The notes beneath the pieces are model-generated. The model did not search any database. It was not told the DNA's origin and saw only the letters and a program-made list of their open reading frames with translations. Of a stretch of DNA of 64,000 bases, positions 55,938 to 64,000 are shown piece by piece (within the stretch, counting starts at the first letter, position 1; every line of letters begins with the position of its first letter). A program made the translations under genes and the position numbers. The stretch comes from Corynebacterium yonathiae (GTDB lineage Bacteria; Actinomycetota; Actinomycetes; Mycobacteriales; Mycobacteriaceae): contig NZ_JAKOPM010000002.1 in assembly GCF_022288805.1 (NCBI RefSeq), positions 124,001-188,000 on the forward strand, written 5' to 3'.

Positions 55938-56972
55938 TTAGCCCTCCTCGTGGATGATGGATACGGCGCGGGTGATTGCTTCCGCGTCAGTAGTTGGCAG
56001 GACCCCGTGGCCGAGGTTCCAGATGTGGCCGTCGATATCGCCGCGCTCGCGCGCCCGGCTGACCTCGCCGCGGATGGTGCGTACGGCCTGGCGCACGGCG
56101 TCGTCGCCGGCAAAAAGCATGGCCGGGTCAAGGTTGCCCTGCAGCACGCGGGCGCTCACGCGCTCGGCCGCGGCATCCATGGGCACGCGATAATCGACGC
56201 CCATGACCTCCGACCCTGCCTCCGACATGGCCGGCAAGAGCTCGCCGGTGCCGACGCCAAAGTGGATGCGCGGAATATCTACGCCGGCCAGGATTTCTCG
56301 CGAATACGGCAAAACGAATTCGCGGTAGTCGCGCTCATTGAGGTAGCCCGCCCAGGAGTCGAAAAGCTGCATAGCATCAATGCCGGCGTCTACCTGCACC
56401 TGCAGGAAACGGGTGATGGTAGGAACGAGACGGCGCATGAGCATATGCCAAGTCTCCGGCTCGGCGTGCATGAGGGCCTTGGTGCGCTCGTGGTTCTTGG
56501 ATGGCCCACCCTCAACGAGGTAGCTAGCCAGCGTAAACGGCGCACCAACGAAGCCGATGAGCGCTTGGGTTTCGGTGAGCTCAGCCAGGATGCGGGCGAT
56601 GCCTTCGGTGACCTCGGGGACGTCGGTCTCTAGCAGCGGCAGCTTGCCGACGTCCTCCCTACTCCGCACCGCCTTTTCCATCACCGGCCCGCGGCCCGGC
56701 ACGATATCGACCTTGACGCCGGCGGCTTTGAGCGGGACGACGATATCGGAGAATAAAATAGCGGCGTCGACGTCGTGGCGGCGCACCGGCTGCAGGGTGA
56801 TTTCCGCCAGCAGTTCCGGCATGAAGCAGGAATCAAGCATGCTAATCCCCTCGCGCGCGGCGCGGTACTCCGGCAGCGAGCGGCCGGCCTGGCGCATGAA
56901 CCAGACTGGGGGTCGCGAGGGGGTGCGGCCGAGGGCGGCGTCAATAAGCGGGGCATGTTTTAGTCGAGACAT
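55938..56972 (-). CDS. hemE: uroporphyrinogen decarboxylase
   Basis: 344 residues from ATG 56972 (MSRLKHAPLIDAALG); CATAAT 6 bases upstream supports a leaderless start. It decarboxylates uroporphyrinogen III to coproporphyrinogen III. PPVWFMRQAGRSLPEYR carries the conserved Arg pair, ILFSDIVVPLKAAGVKV the catalytic Asp and IGFVGAPFTLASYLVEGG the core; a conserved His follows in IRGEVSRARERGDIDGHIWN. Its last base abuts the hemY start. Confidence 0.97.
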   Translation of the reverse strand: MSRLKHAPLIDAALGRTPSRPPVWFMRQAGRSLPEYRAAREGISMLDSCFMPELLAEITLQPVRRHDVDAAILFSDIVVPLKAAGVKVDIVPGRGPVMEKAVRSREDVGKLPLLETDVPEVTEGIARILAELTETQALIGFVGAPFTLASYLVEGGPSKNHERTKALMHAEPETWHMLMRRLVPTITRFLQVQVDAGIDAMQLFDSWAGYLNERDYREFVLPYSREILAGVDIPRIHFGVGTGELLPAMSEAGSEVMGVDYRVPMDAAAERVSARVLQGNLDPAMLFAGDDAVRQAVRTIRGEVSRARERGDIDGHIWNLGHGVLPTTDAEAITRAVSIIHEEG

Positions 56973-57009
56973 GCCCCAATTATGAATCAAAAGTTGGAGT
57001 AGGGGCTAA

Positions 57010-57501
57010 TTAGCCACGCAAACTGCGGTCCTTGATGAAGCGGTTGGACTGCGGCTGGAAAAGCAGCGCGAGGGCGATGATCAAGGCGATGGGGATGAGC
57101 AGCAGGCTCAGCCCGCCGATGCCGAGCGCGAGGGCGGCGATATTGCTAAAAAGCGCGAACGCGATGACCGCGGTAATAATGCGGCGCGCCCATTTAGACC
57201 CGCCGGCCAGCTGCGCGGCGAAGAGCGCGAGCAGGATAGCGCCGACGGTATTGGTTACCGCAACAAAAAGGCGGTTGGAGTGGAGGTACTCCGCGACCTG
57301 CATATTTTGCGGCTCCACCTGCGGCCCGCCCGAGCCGAAGATGCCCACCAGGCCGCTGACCAGCATGAGCACGGCACTGACGACGAGCACCCAATATGCC
57401 CAGCGCAGCGACCGCGGCCACGCGTCGAGGTTCTGCGGTGCGGAGGCGTTTCTGGCCGCGCGGTTATAGTCGCGCGGCCCGGGGCGCTCGGTGCTATTCA
57501 T
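57010..57501 (-). CDS. four-helix membrane protein in the heme cluster
   Basis: 163 residues, not recognised. A polar N terminus of about 30 residues is followed by four hydrophobic segments (about 35-56, 78-100, 106-125, 131-150), then QPQSNRFIKDRSLRG. The ATG overlaps the preceding gene's stop (ATGA), so the two membrane proteins are translated together. Their place between hemB and hemE is conserved-looking, but the link to heme is only positional. Confidence 0.7.
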   Translation of the reverse strand: MNSTERPGPRDYNRAARNASAPQNLDAWPRSLRWAYWVLVVSAVLMLVSGLVGIFGSGGPQVEPQNMQVAEYLHSNRLFVAVTNTVGAILLALFAAQLAGGSKWARRIITAVIAFALFSNIAALALGIGGLSLLLIPIALIIALALLFQPQSNRFIKDRSLRG

Positions 57502-58199
57502 CGCTTATCCTCCCGGTCACTGCGCTTGCTGCGCTGGTCATCCTTGGCACGCTTGCGTTCTTCCTCGGCGCGCTTCTTCTCGCGCTGGGCTTGCTCGAGT
57601 TCCTTTTCCAACTCGCGCATCTGCTCGAGCTCACCGGTGTAATCCAAGGTATCGACCCGCACGGAGAAAATCAGGCCGAGCACCGCCGCGACGCCGACCA
57701 GGATCTGCACCATGCCATCGACGACAAAGAGCCAATCAGGCACATCAGCGCCGGCCGGGGTAACCATAAAAGTCAGCAGGATGCGGAATCCAAAGTAGAG
57801 CGAGAAGGCGAACCACACGCGACGGGAAGTGCCGGCTCGCTTGCCGCGACGAGCCAGGGACCGCAGCAGGAAGGCCAGCAGCACGATTATCGCCAGGGAA
57901 ATGGCCGCCGAAAGGGCGACGGAGGCGTAGGCGGCGGTGCGGAGGAAGGCGTCGGAAAGCTGGGCTTCATCAACGCCGGCCGGTGCGGACTTGGCCATCT
58001 CCTTGGCCTGCGACATGAGAACGTCGTGGTTGAGCAGCGTCAGCACCACATTGAGCACCTGGTGCACGGCCTCGCCGCACAGCGCGCCCAGCCACAGCCA
58101 CAGCATGTACGTCACAGACTCCGGCCGTTGCTGCCGCGGCAAGCGTTGCGTGCGCGGTGGACGCGGAGCAGGGGCGGGCGACGGGGGCGTAGCAGTCAC
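57498..58199 (-). CDS. multi-spanning membrane protein with a C-terminal charged coiled coil
   Basis: 233 residues, GTG start. A proline-rich N terminus of about 28 residues is followed by four hydrophobic segments (about 30-55, 88-112, 125-145, 155-178) and a C-terminal stretch of about 50 residues, ELEKELEQAQREKKRAEEER and onward, predicted as a coiled coil. No known family recognised. It follows hemB by 9 bp and is coupled to the next gene. Confidence 0.7.
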   Translation of the reverse strand: MTATPPSPAPAPRPPRTQRLPRQQRPESVTYMLWLWLGALCGEAVHQVLNVVLTLLNHDVLMSQAKEMAKSAPAGVDEAQLSDAFLRTAAYASVALSAAISLAIIVLLAFLLRSLARRGKRAGTSRRVWFAFSLYFGFRILLTFMVTPAGADVPDWLFVVDGMVQILVGVAAVLGLIFSVRVDTLDYTGELEQMRELEKELEQAQREKKRAEEERKRAKDDQRSKRSDREDKR

Positions 58200-58208
58200 A
58201 GGGATCCT

Positions 58209-59192
58209 TTACTTGAGCAGGCGGGCGGCTTCGGTGGCGAAGTACGTGAGAATCTGATCGGCGCCGGCGCGCTTGAATGCGGTCAGCGACTCGAGCATGA
58301 TGGCCTCGCCGTCGATCCACCCGTTGGCGGCCGCTGCCTTGACCATCGCGTACTCGCCAGAGACCTGGTAGACCGCCACCGGCACGGGAGAAGTCTCCGC
58401 CACAGCCGAAAGCACGTCCAGGTAAGGCAGGCCGGGCTTGACCATGACGAAGTCAGCGCCCTCTTCGATATCTAGCTCGGCCTCGAGCAGGGATTCGCGG
58501 AAGTTGCGCGGATCCTGCTGATAGGTGCGGCGGTCGCCCTCGAGGGAGGAGCCGACGGCGTCGCGGAACGGGCCGAAGAAGGCAGAGGCGTACTTGGCGG
58601 AATAAGCCATGATGGCCACGTCCTCGTGGCCGGCCTCGTCGAGGTCGTCGCGGATGGCGGCCACCTGGCCGTCCATCATGCCGGACGGGGAGACGATGTG
58701 GGCGCCGGCGCGGGCCTGGGAGCGGGCCATGTCTTGGTAGAGCTTGACGGATTCGTCATTTAGCACGCGGCCTTTGTCATCCAGCACGCCGCAGTGGCCG
58801 TGGGAGGTGAACTCGTCGAGGCAGGTATCGGCCATCACGATGAGGTCATCGCCAAATTCCTCGCGCAGGCAGGCAATGCCACGGTTCAAAATGCCCTGCG
58901 GGTCCCAAGCCACAGAGCCGGTCTCATCCTTGTCTTCTTCTAGCGGCACGCCGAAGAGGTCGACGCAGGTGACGCCAGCCTCCAGCGCCTCCTCGGCCGC
59001 GCGGCGCAGGGAGTCGAAAGAGTGTTGGTAAACGCCCGGCATGGAGGGAATCTCGCGTGGGGCGTCGAGACCATCCGCGATGAACATGGGCAAAATCAGG
59101 TCCGAGGGGCGAACCTGGGTTTCGGCCACGAGGTTGCGCATCGCGGGGGTGGTGCGCAGGCGTCGTGGGCGGCGGGCTGGGAAGGTGCTCAT
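58209..59192 (-). CDS. hemB: porphobilinogen synthase
   Basis: 327 residues. It condenses two 5-aminolevulinates. The Schiff-base lysines are in AYSAKYASAFFGPFRDA and FVMVKPGLPYLDV. The metal loop reads DTCLDEFTSHGHCGVL: of the three zinc cysteines of the E. coli enzyme, the middle one is Asp, an intermediate between zinc and magnesium types. Transcribed after hemD with a 28-bp gap. Confidence 0.97.
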   Translation of the reverse strand: MSTFPARRPRRLRTTPAMRNLVAETQVRPSDLILPMFIADGLDAPREIPSMPGVYQHSFDSLRRAAEEALEAGVTCVDLFGVPLEEDKDETGSVAWDPQGILNRGIACLREEFGDDLIVMADTCLDEFTSHGHCGVLDDKGRVLNDESVKLYQDMARSQARAGAHIVSPSGMMDGQVAAIRDDLDEAGHEDVAIMAYSAKYASAFFGPFRDAVGSSLEGDRRTYQQDPRNFRESLLEAELDIEEGADFVMVKPGLPYLDVLSAVAETSPVPVAVYQVSGEYAMVKAAAANGWIDGEAIMLESLTAFKRAGADQILTYFATEAARLLK

Positions 59193-59220
59193 TCGGTACT
59201 CCTTAGAGCGAGACTAAAAC

Positions 59221-60897
59221 TTATGCCTTGTCGACCTTAGTAGCCTTCTTGCGCGAGCGGCGTTTCTTACGCGGCGCGGGCAGGTTCCCGGCAGCGCGAA
59301 GAGCGGCGACGTGGTCTGCGAGGGCGTCGACAAGCGCGGGCACATCCGCGACCTCGGGCACGACATCAACGCGCAGGCCCATTTCTTCCGCGGCCGCTCT
59401 TGCCGACGGCCCGATACACGCAATGATCGTCCGCTGGTGCGGTTTGCCCGCGATACCCACCAAGTTGCGCACGGTGGACCCCGAGGTGAAGGCCACGGCG
59501 TCGAAGCCGCCGGTCTTGATCATGTCGCGGATCTCGGCCGAGGGCGGGGCGGCGCGGACGGTACGGTAGGCCACGACGTCGTCGACCTCCCAGTCGAGGG
59601 CCTTGAGTCCATCCACGAGGGTATCGGCCGCGATATCGGCGCGCGGAAGCAGGACGCGACCGACGGCGTCGATATCCTCCACGAAGTTAGGGAAGACATC
59701 GAGCAGGCCCTCGGCGTTCTGCTTCTTTTTGTGCGGTAAGAGCTCGGGGACCATGCCCTTGGCGCGGATGGCGGCCGCGGTTTTGGTGCCCACGGCTGCG
59801 AGGTGGACGCCGGCGAAATCGCGGGCGTCGAGGCCGAGCTGGGCGATTTTCTCCCATACTGCGGTCACGGCGTTAACAGAGGTGAAGACGATCCACTTAT
59901 AGCGGCCCTCGACGATGCCCTTGATGGCGCGGTCCATCTGCGCCGGGTTGCGCGGCGGCTCGATGGAGATGGTGGGCACGTTTTGCGGAATGGCGCCATA
60001 GCCAGCCAGGCGCGCGGACATTGGGCCGGCTTGTTCCTTGGTGCGCGGCACGAGCACGCGCCAGCCGTAGAGCGGGCGGTTTTCCCACCAGGAGTATTTG
60101 GTGCGGTCGTCGATGCTGCGACCGAGGGTAACCACGAGTGCTCCGGCGAGATCCGCATCGAGCTTGCCCATGGTGCCCAGTGTGGTCTCATAAGTGCGCT
60201 GCAGGCGGGTAGTACCGTGCACGGTGACAAATGCCTCGGTCTCGGCCGGCATGCCGCGCTGCTGCAGCTCGTCGGAGATAACCGGTAGGTCTTCCTTCGT
60301 GGCCTGCAAAACGATGGGCTGAGTGGCGTTAGCCAGCGCATCCCAATCGGCACCATCGGTGACATCGGCCTCGGTATAGGTCGAGCCGAGCGCAATGCCA
60401 GCAAAGGACGGCACAGTAGAGGGCAGGGACATTCCGGGCACCACCTGGAATTCCAGACCGGCGGAGGCCACGGCGTTGATCTCGGTCTTGATGGACTCGC
60501 GGTGCAGCGGGTTGCCAGTTACTAGGCGGATGACGTCCTCGCCGTCGGCCTCAATCAAACACTCGCGCAGCTGGCCGACGATATCCTCACCCGGTTCATA
60601 CAGCACCGCGGCCGTCGGCGGTGCGGGGCGGGGTGGTTTGCGGCGCGCGCCCTTGGCCTTGGCGTCGGCGCACATTTGGGCGTATTCGGCCTCGGCGGCG
60701 TCGAGAAGCTCCTGCGGAACGGGCAGCGCAGCGGCGACGGCATCGCGCACGCCCTGCATGACCTGCGGATCGGTCACGGCGATGGCATTATTTGCCAGAA
60801 CCTCGCGGGCGCGGACGGTCAGCAGGTCGGGATTACCTGGACCAGCGCCCACAAAGACGATCTTGCCCAATTGGGTGTCTGGCGCAGCTTTGCTCAT
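59221..60897 (-). CDS. hemD: fused uroporphyrinogen-III C-methyltransferase / uroporphyrinogen-III synthase
   Basis: 558 residues from ATG 60897 (MSKAAPDTQLG). The first half is SAM-methyltransferase-like: KIVFVGAGPGNPDLLTVRA, then VIRLVTGNPLHRES and VVPGMSLPSTVPSFAGIALG. The second half, from about 275, is the HemD fold: GWRVLVPRTKEQAGPMSARL, WIVFTSVNAVTAVW, VAAVGTKTAAAI-type LAAVGTKTAAAIRAKG and DAVAFTSGSTVRNLVG. Such fusions are common in Corynebacterium. The C terminus is a basic tail of repeated Lys/Arg. It closes the tetrapyrrole ring and could feed siroheme and cobalamin as well as heme. Confidence 0.93.
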   Translation of the reverse strand: MSKAAPDTQLGKIVFVGAGPGNPDLLTVRAREVLANNAIAVTDPQVMQGVRDAVAAALPVPQELLDAAEAEYAQMCADAKAKGARRKPPRPAPPTAAVLYEPGEDIVGQLRECLIEADGEDVIRLVTGNPLHRESIKTEINAVASAGLEFQVVPGMSLPSTVPSFAGIALGSTYTEADVTDGADWDALANATQPIVLQATKEDLPVISDELQQRGMPAETEAFVTVHGTTRLQRTYETTLGTMGKLDADLAGALVVTLGRSIDDRTKYSWWENRPLYGWRVLVPRTKEQAGPMSARLAGYGAIPQNVPTISIEPPRNPAQMDRAIKGIVEGRYKWIVFTSVNAVTAVWEKIAQLGLDARDFAGVHLAAVGTKTAAAIRAKGMVPELLPHKKKQNAEGLLDVFPNFVEDIDAVGRVLLPRADIAADTLVDGLKALDWEVDDVVAYRTVRAAPPSAEIRDMIKTGGFDAVAFTSGSTVRNLVGIAGKPHQRTIIACIGPSARAAAEEMGLRVDVVPEVADVPALVDALADHVAALRAAGNLPAPRKKRRSRKKATKVDKA

Positions 60898-61001
60898 AAA
60901 GTTCTTTTCTAAAATCGGGCGCGCGGCACCGCGCACGGACATGATCGCATGCGGTGTGGGTCCCCGCGCCGGCGGTGGGTGACACGGTCATAACGGCCAA
61001 A

Positions 61002-61025
61002 ATCCCAGGACGCAAGGCCTGGGAT
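61002..61025 (-). terminator. terminator between hemC and hemD
   Basis: ATCCCAGG (61002-61009) and CCTGGGAT (61018-61025) form a perfect 8-bp stem, with TTTT following on the minus strand. It would separate hemA-hemC from hemD-hemB. The rest of the 208-bp gap shows no gene. Confidence 0.75.
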
Positions 61026-61105
61026 GCCCTTAAAGGGGGCCGGATCATTGCGGGACAATGATTTGTGGTATCTACACCTTAAATTATTAGCGCCTAAAGG
61101 CGAAA

Positions 61106-61993
61106 TTACTTGCCCAGCAGCTCGGCCGCACCACCGGCGAAAAGCTCGTCCGAAACGCGGGCGCCGAGCTCTGTGGCTTCGGCCGCGGGACCGGAAGCGG
61201 TGGCCGTGAGCTGGCGAGATCCGTCGAGGGCAAAGACGCCACCGCGCACGGTGAGCTGTTCGCCGTCCCAGCGCGAAGTTGCGGCCACCGGAGCGGTGCA
61301 GCCGGCCTCGAGGCGGGCTAGCACGGCGCGCTCACCAGCAGCGGCGGCCGAGGCGCGGTCATCAACGATGGCGTCTAGGGCCGCCGCGGCCTCGGTTCCG
61401 GCCACGGCCTCGATAGCGAGGGCACCCTGGGCCGGCGCCGGCATGAAGACGGAAGGCTCGAAGATTTCGGTGGCGCGGTCCGCGTAACCGCCGCGCAGCA
61501 GGCCGGCATAGGCCAGCAAAACAGCATCGAGCTCGCCGTCGGTGACCTTGGACATGCGGGTATCGATATTGCCGCGCAGTGGGCGAATCTCCAGATCCGG
61601 GCGGATTGCGGCCAGCTGGGAAATGCGGCGCGGGGCGGAGGTGCCCACGCGCGCACCCTGCGGTAGCTGCGCCAGGGTCAGGCCATCGCGGGCGACGAGC
61701 GCCTCGCGGGAATCTTGGCGCTGCGGCACCACGAGGCGGAAGCGATCATCGGGGGCGGTGGGCAGGTCCTTAAAAGAGTGGACGGCAATATCGCATTCGC
61801 CGGCATAGAGCGCCTCGCGCAGCGCTTGGGTAAATACGCCGACGCCGATGCGCTCGACGGGCGCCATATTGACGTCGCCGGCGGTGGCGACGATGTGGAG
61901 TTGGGAGTCAAAGCCGGCGTCGATAAGCCAATCGCGCACATGGCCCGCCTGGGTGGTGGCGAGCTTGGAGCCGCGGGTACCAATCTGAAACAT
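61106..61993 (-). CDS. hemC: hydroxymethylbilane synthase
   Basis: 295 residues. It polymerises four porphobilinogens. [20 protein letters not shown] at the N terminus, [41 protein letters not shown], and the dipyrromethane-cofactor Cys at about 232 in [10 protein letters not shown]. The start abuts the hemA stop exactly. Confidence 0.97.
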   Translation of the reverse strand: MFQIGTRGSKLATTQAGHVRDWLIDAGFDSQLHIVATAGDVNMAPVERIGVGVFTQALREALYAGECDIAVHSFKDLPTAPDDRFRLVVPQRQDSREALVARDGLTLAQLPQGARVGTSAPRRISQLAAIRPDLEIRPLRGNIDTRMSKVTDGELDAVLLAYAGLLRGGYADRATEIFEPSVFMPAPAQGALAIEAVAGTEAAAALDAIVDDRASAAAAGERAVLARLEAGCTAPVAATSRWDGEQLTVRGGVFALDGSRQLTATASGPAAEATELGARVSDELFAGGAAELLGK

Positions 61994-63328
61994 TTAGGCC
62001 TCCTTAGTCATGGTGGGCAATTCATTAACGGCCACGGACACTCCGGAGCCTTCCAGTTGCAGGCCAAAGAGTTCCTGCAGAGCATTCTCGCTGCTGACAC
62101 TGCTTTCCGACGCCGCCAGCTTCTTCGCCCTCACCGTCGGTTCATGCAGCAGCTTATCGGCCACGCGCTTGAGGGCGCGCTGGACGTCCTCCAGCTGCTT
62201 GCCGGCAAGCTCTGGGTGCTTGTGTTGCAAGCGCGCGGCTTCGCACTCGACGAGGTCGGCCGCGCGGCCATGCAGGGCGCTTACGGCCGGGGCGACATCG
62301 CGCACGCGCTGGGCCGAGGTATAAGCTGCCAGCTCCTCGTCGACGATGCGACGGGCCTGCGCGTGCGGGCTAGTGCCGGCCGCGACATCGGTATCGGCGG
62401 CCGAGAGCGACTTGCTCAGGCGCTCGATATTGACCAGGTCCACACCGTCGGCCGCAGCGGCGGCATCGTCGATATCGCGTGGTAGGGAAAGATCGATGAG
62501 CATGAGCTCGCGTCCGGCCGGAATATCGGCGGCCTCGATGGTGAAATTATCGGCGCCGGTGGCGGAGATGGCGAGGTCGACGTCGGAAAGCGCGGCGGCA
62601 CGCTGGGAAAAGTCCACGACGCGGGCGGCGACACCGGCCTCCTCAGCGTGGCTGGCCAGGCGCTCGGCGCGCTCGCGGGTGCGGTTAGCCAACACCAACT
62701 CTTTGACCCCAAGGCGGCCGGCGTGGGTAGCAGCGAGCGAAGCCATGGCACCCGCGCCGAGGACCAGCGCGGTCTTGCCGGCCAAATCCTCGGCGTCTAG
62801 GCGCTGCAGGGCTTGATCGAAAGCGAAGGACACCATGGAGGAACCTGCCTCATCGATGTCGGTCTCGGAGTGCACGCGCTTGCCCGCCCGTAGCGCAGAC
62901 TGCGCCAGCGCGTGGATGCGCGGGCCGGCCGTGCCCTGTTCGGAGGCGGCCTGGTAGGCGCTGCGCACCTGGCCGATGATCTGCTGCTCTCCTACCACCA
63001 TGGAATCCAGCCCTGAGGTGACCGACATCAGGTGCTCGGCCGCGGCGTCGGCATAGCGTACGTAGAGGTAGCTGCGCAGCTCCTCCTCGCTCACGCCCGA
63101 TACTTGGGTGATCACGCGCACGACTTCCTGCACGCCGGCGTGGAAGGAGTTGGTGACGGTGTAGACCTCCATGCGGTTGCAGGTGGAGATGATCATCGCC
63201 TCTGAAAGTGAGTCGGCCGCCACCAGTTTCCCGCAGGCGGAATCCTGGACCGCACTATCCATGCTCAGCTTTTCCAGCAGCGCCACCGGCGCCGACTGGT
63301 GGGACATACCCACAACGAGCACGCTCAT
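61994..63328 (-). CDS. hemA: glutamyl-tRNA reductase
   Basis: 444 residues from ATG 63328 (MSVLVVGMSHQSAPV) behind AGGAG. First enzyme of C5 heme synthesis. STCNRMEVY carries the catalytic Cys (about 52), GLDSMVVGEQQIIGQVR the substrate region, TALVLGAGAMASLAATH the NADPH fold, and NRTRERAERLA follows. The C-terminal dimerisation helix contains RRIVDEELAAY. First gene of the hemA-hemC unit. Confidence 0.97.
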   Translation of the reverse strand: MSVLVVGMSHQSAPVALLEKLSMDSAVQDSACGKLVAADSLSEAMIISTCNRMEVYTVTNSFHAGVQEVVRVITQVSGVSEEELRSYLYVRYADAAAEHLMSVTSGLDSMVVGEQQIIGQVRSAYQAASEQGTAGPRIHALAQSALRAGKRVHSETDIDEAGSSMVSFAFDQALQRLDAEDLAGKTALVLGAGAMASLAATHAGRLGVKELVLANRTRERAERLASHAEEAGVAARVVDFSQRAAALSDVDLAISATGADNFTIEAADIPAGRELMLIDLSLPRDIDDAAAAADGVDLVNIERLSKSLSAADTDVAAGTSPHAQARRIVDEELAAYTSAQRVRDVAPAVSALHGRAADLVECEAARLQHKHPELAGKQLEDVQRALKRVADKLLHEPTVRAKKLAASESSVSSENALQELFGLQLEGSGVSVAVNELPTMTKEA

Positions 63329-63401
63329 GCACAACACTCCTCAACCCTTTGATTGATTTTAATCCTCCAAAAGACTACCTGTCGGTGTCGTGGATCCCGA
63401 A

Positions 63402-63644
63402 TCAACCGGCCAGCTCGGCCGCCAGCTCCTCATTGTCTACTTCCCAGCAGGCAAACTCTTCGCCGCCGATAACCACGACGGGTACGCGGTCACCGAACTC
63501 CATGGCCAGCTCCGCGTCCTCATCCACGTTACGCACACTAAGCTCCGCGCCTGCCTGCTTGATAACGGGGGTAATCTGTTCCCTCACGCGCGCGCAAGAA
63601 CCGCAGGTGGTGCGCACCATGAGCTCGACGAGATGCTGAGACAT
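63402..63644 (-). CDS. glutaredoxin-like (DUF836-type) protein
   Basis: 80 residues with ATG behind GGAGAAT. Thioredoxin-like fold: [20 protein letters not shown] carries a CGSC active site (Cys14 and Cys17), and DRVPVVVIGGEEFACWEVD has the cis-Pro and a third Cys. It lies directly upstream of hemA on the same strand; mycobacterial genomes also place a small glutaredoxin-like gene before hemA. Redox partner unknown. Confidence 0.88.
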   Translation of the reverse strand: MSQHLVELMVRTTCGSCARVREQITPVIKQAGAELSVRNVDEDAELAMEFGDRVPVVVIGGEEFACWEVDNEELAAELAG

Positions 63645-63732
63645 ATTCTCCTCACAAGGACGGCGGCGGTCGAAACCATTACTATGGACACGTTAGTCCA
63701 CCCCGCGTTTGCGAAAGCTGTTTGTCTTACTC

Positions 63733-64000
63733 GTGTCCGCTACCACTCCCCCAGGATTCCCCGAATCCCCCCGCGACTTCTTGGCCAATTGGACCGCCTC
63801 GCGCGGCAATCTGCGTAATTTCTTAGAGACCCAAGCACTCGCCCCGCTGGACGAGGAATCCCAGCGCACCGCCGGTGAAGCCGCAGCCGCCGCGGCACTA
63901 GAAGAATTCGGGCTCGAGTTGGAGGATTTTGCCTCCGGTGTGGATTCGGTAACCGGCTCCTACGACGCGGCCGGCGCGCAACGCATCACCGACCAAGACC
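63733..64000 (+). CDS. N-terminal part of an unidentified protein (cut by window edge)
   Basis: Open from GTG 63733 to the window end, 89 residues visible: MSATTPPGFPESPRDFLANW, then an acidic Ala/Glu-rich stretch AAAAAALEEFGLELEDFASG. No motif is recognised. In related genomes a HAD-type phosphatase gene can precede the glutaredoxin/hemA pair divergently, so this could be its N-terminal extension; that is a guess. TTG 63709 is an alternative start. Confidence 0.5.
   Translation, partial: MSATTPPGFPESPRDFLANWTASRGNLRNFLETQALAPLDEESQRTAGEAAAAAALEEFGLELEDFASGVDSVTGSYDAAGAQRITDQD

Larger units (their letters stand above)
8480..56652. repeat. 14 dispersed copies of the 13-mer GCTTGCCGACGHC
   Basis: Positions of the 11-base core on the plus strand: 16845, 29736, 38668, 41456, 48980, 51935, 53477, 56642; on the minus strand (left coordinate): 8480, 33100, 36271, 39918, 45503, 51042. 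In all 14 the second base after the core is C and the first is A, C or T. Every copy lies in coding sequence. Ten read Leu-Ala-Asp in their gene, three read Val-Gly-Lys and one Ser-Ala-Ser, so the conserved unit is DNA, not protein. None lies in the ribosomal, RNA polymerase or IS genes. Confidence 0.85.

Overview
The window is a segment of a Corynebacterium chromosome (species not determinable by eye; GC-rich, GTG and TTG starts common, many leaderless genes). The evidence is the gene content and order: a beta/beta-prime RNA polymerase block with a PorA-family (DUF3068) gene between rplL and rpoB, a menaquinone block arranged as in Mycobacterium and Corynebacterium (menG, mgtA, menD), an IS1249-type element, and a heme plus System II cytochrome c block.

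Layout. 1-7.8 kb (minus): truncated rpoC, rpoB, a membrane-anchored PorA-family protein, rplL and rplJ with an attenuator-like L10 leader. 7.9-13 kb (plus): a photolyase followed by a translationally coupled trio (SbnA-like PLP enzyme, FAD/NAD(P)-binding protein, Y4yA-type PLP decarboxylase) that looks like an uncharacterised small-molecule pathway. 13-16.5 kb (minus): rplA, rplK, nusG, secE and tRNAs for Trp, Met and Thr. 16.6-22 kb (plus): a deoxynucleoside catabolic operon (DeoR regulator, DeoD, MFS transporter, DeoC, phosphomutase). 22-24.6 kb: small membrane proteins and a complete 1429-bp IS1249-like element with an 8-bp target duplication, which has cut the 3' end of a small gene; then tRNA-Tyr.

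24.7-44.8 kb: the menaquinone region (polyprenyl diphosphate synthase, menJ-like reductase, menG, menD, menC, menB, menE, menA). It is interspersed with mannosyltransferase mgtA, a UvrA2-type ATPase, an AbiEi-like/endonuclease-like protein under nested palindromes, and a MntR-controlled four-gene metal ABC transporter. 44.8-50.4 kb: small membrane proteins, an XRE regulator and the cytochrome c maturation genes ccsB, resB, ccdA and ccsX, which with the quinone genes supply the respiratory chain. 50.4-63.3 kb: heme synthesis (hemL, hemY, hemE, hemB, hemD, hemC, hemA), which supplies the cytochromes. It is interrupted by a plus-strand islet holding a nonsense-broken lipoprotein gene, a beta-hydroxyacid dehydrogenase and an HNH endonuclease preceded by two perfect DnaA boxes.

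The least expected signal is at the DNA-word level. The 13-mer GCTTGCCGACGHC occurs 14 times without a mismatch between 8.5 and 56.7 kb, on both strands, always inside coding sequence and in more than one reading frame. Fewer than 0.1 copies of its 11-base core are expected by chance.
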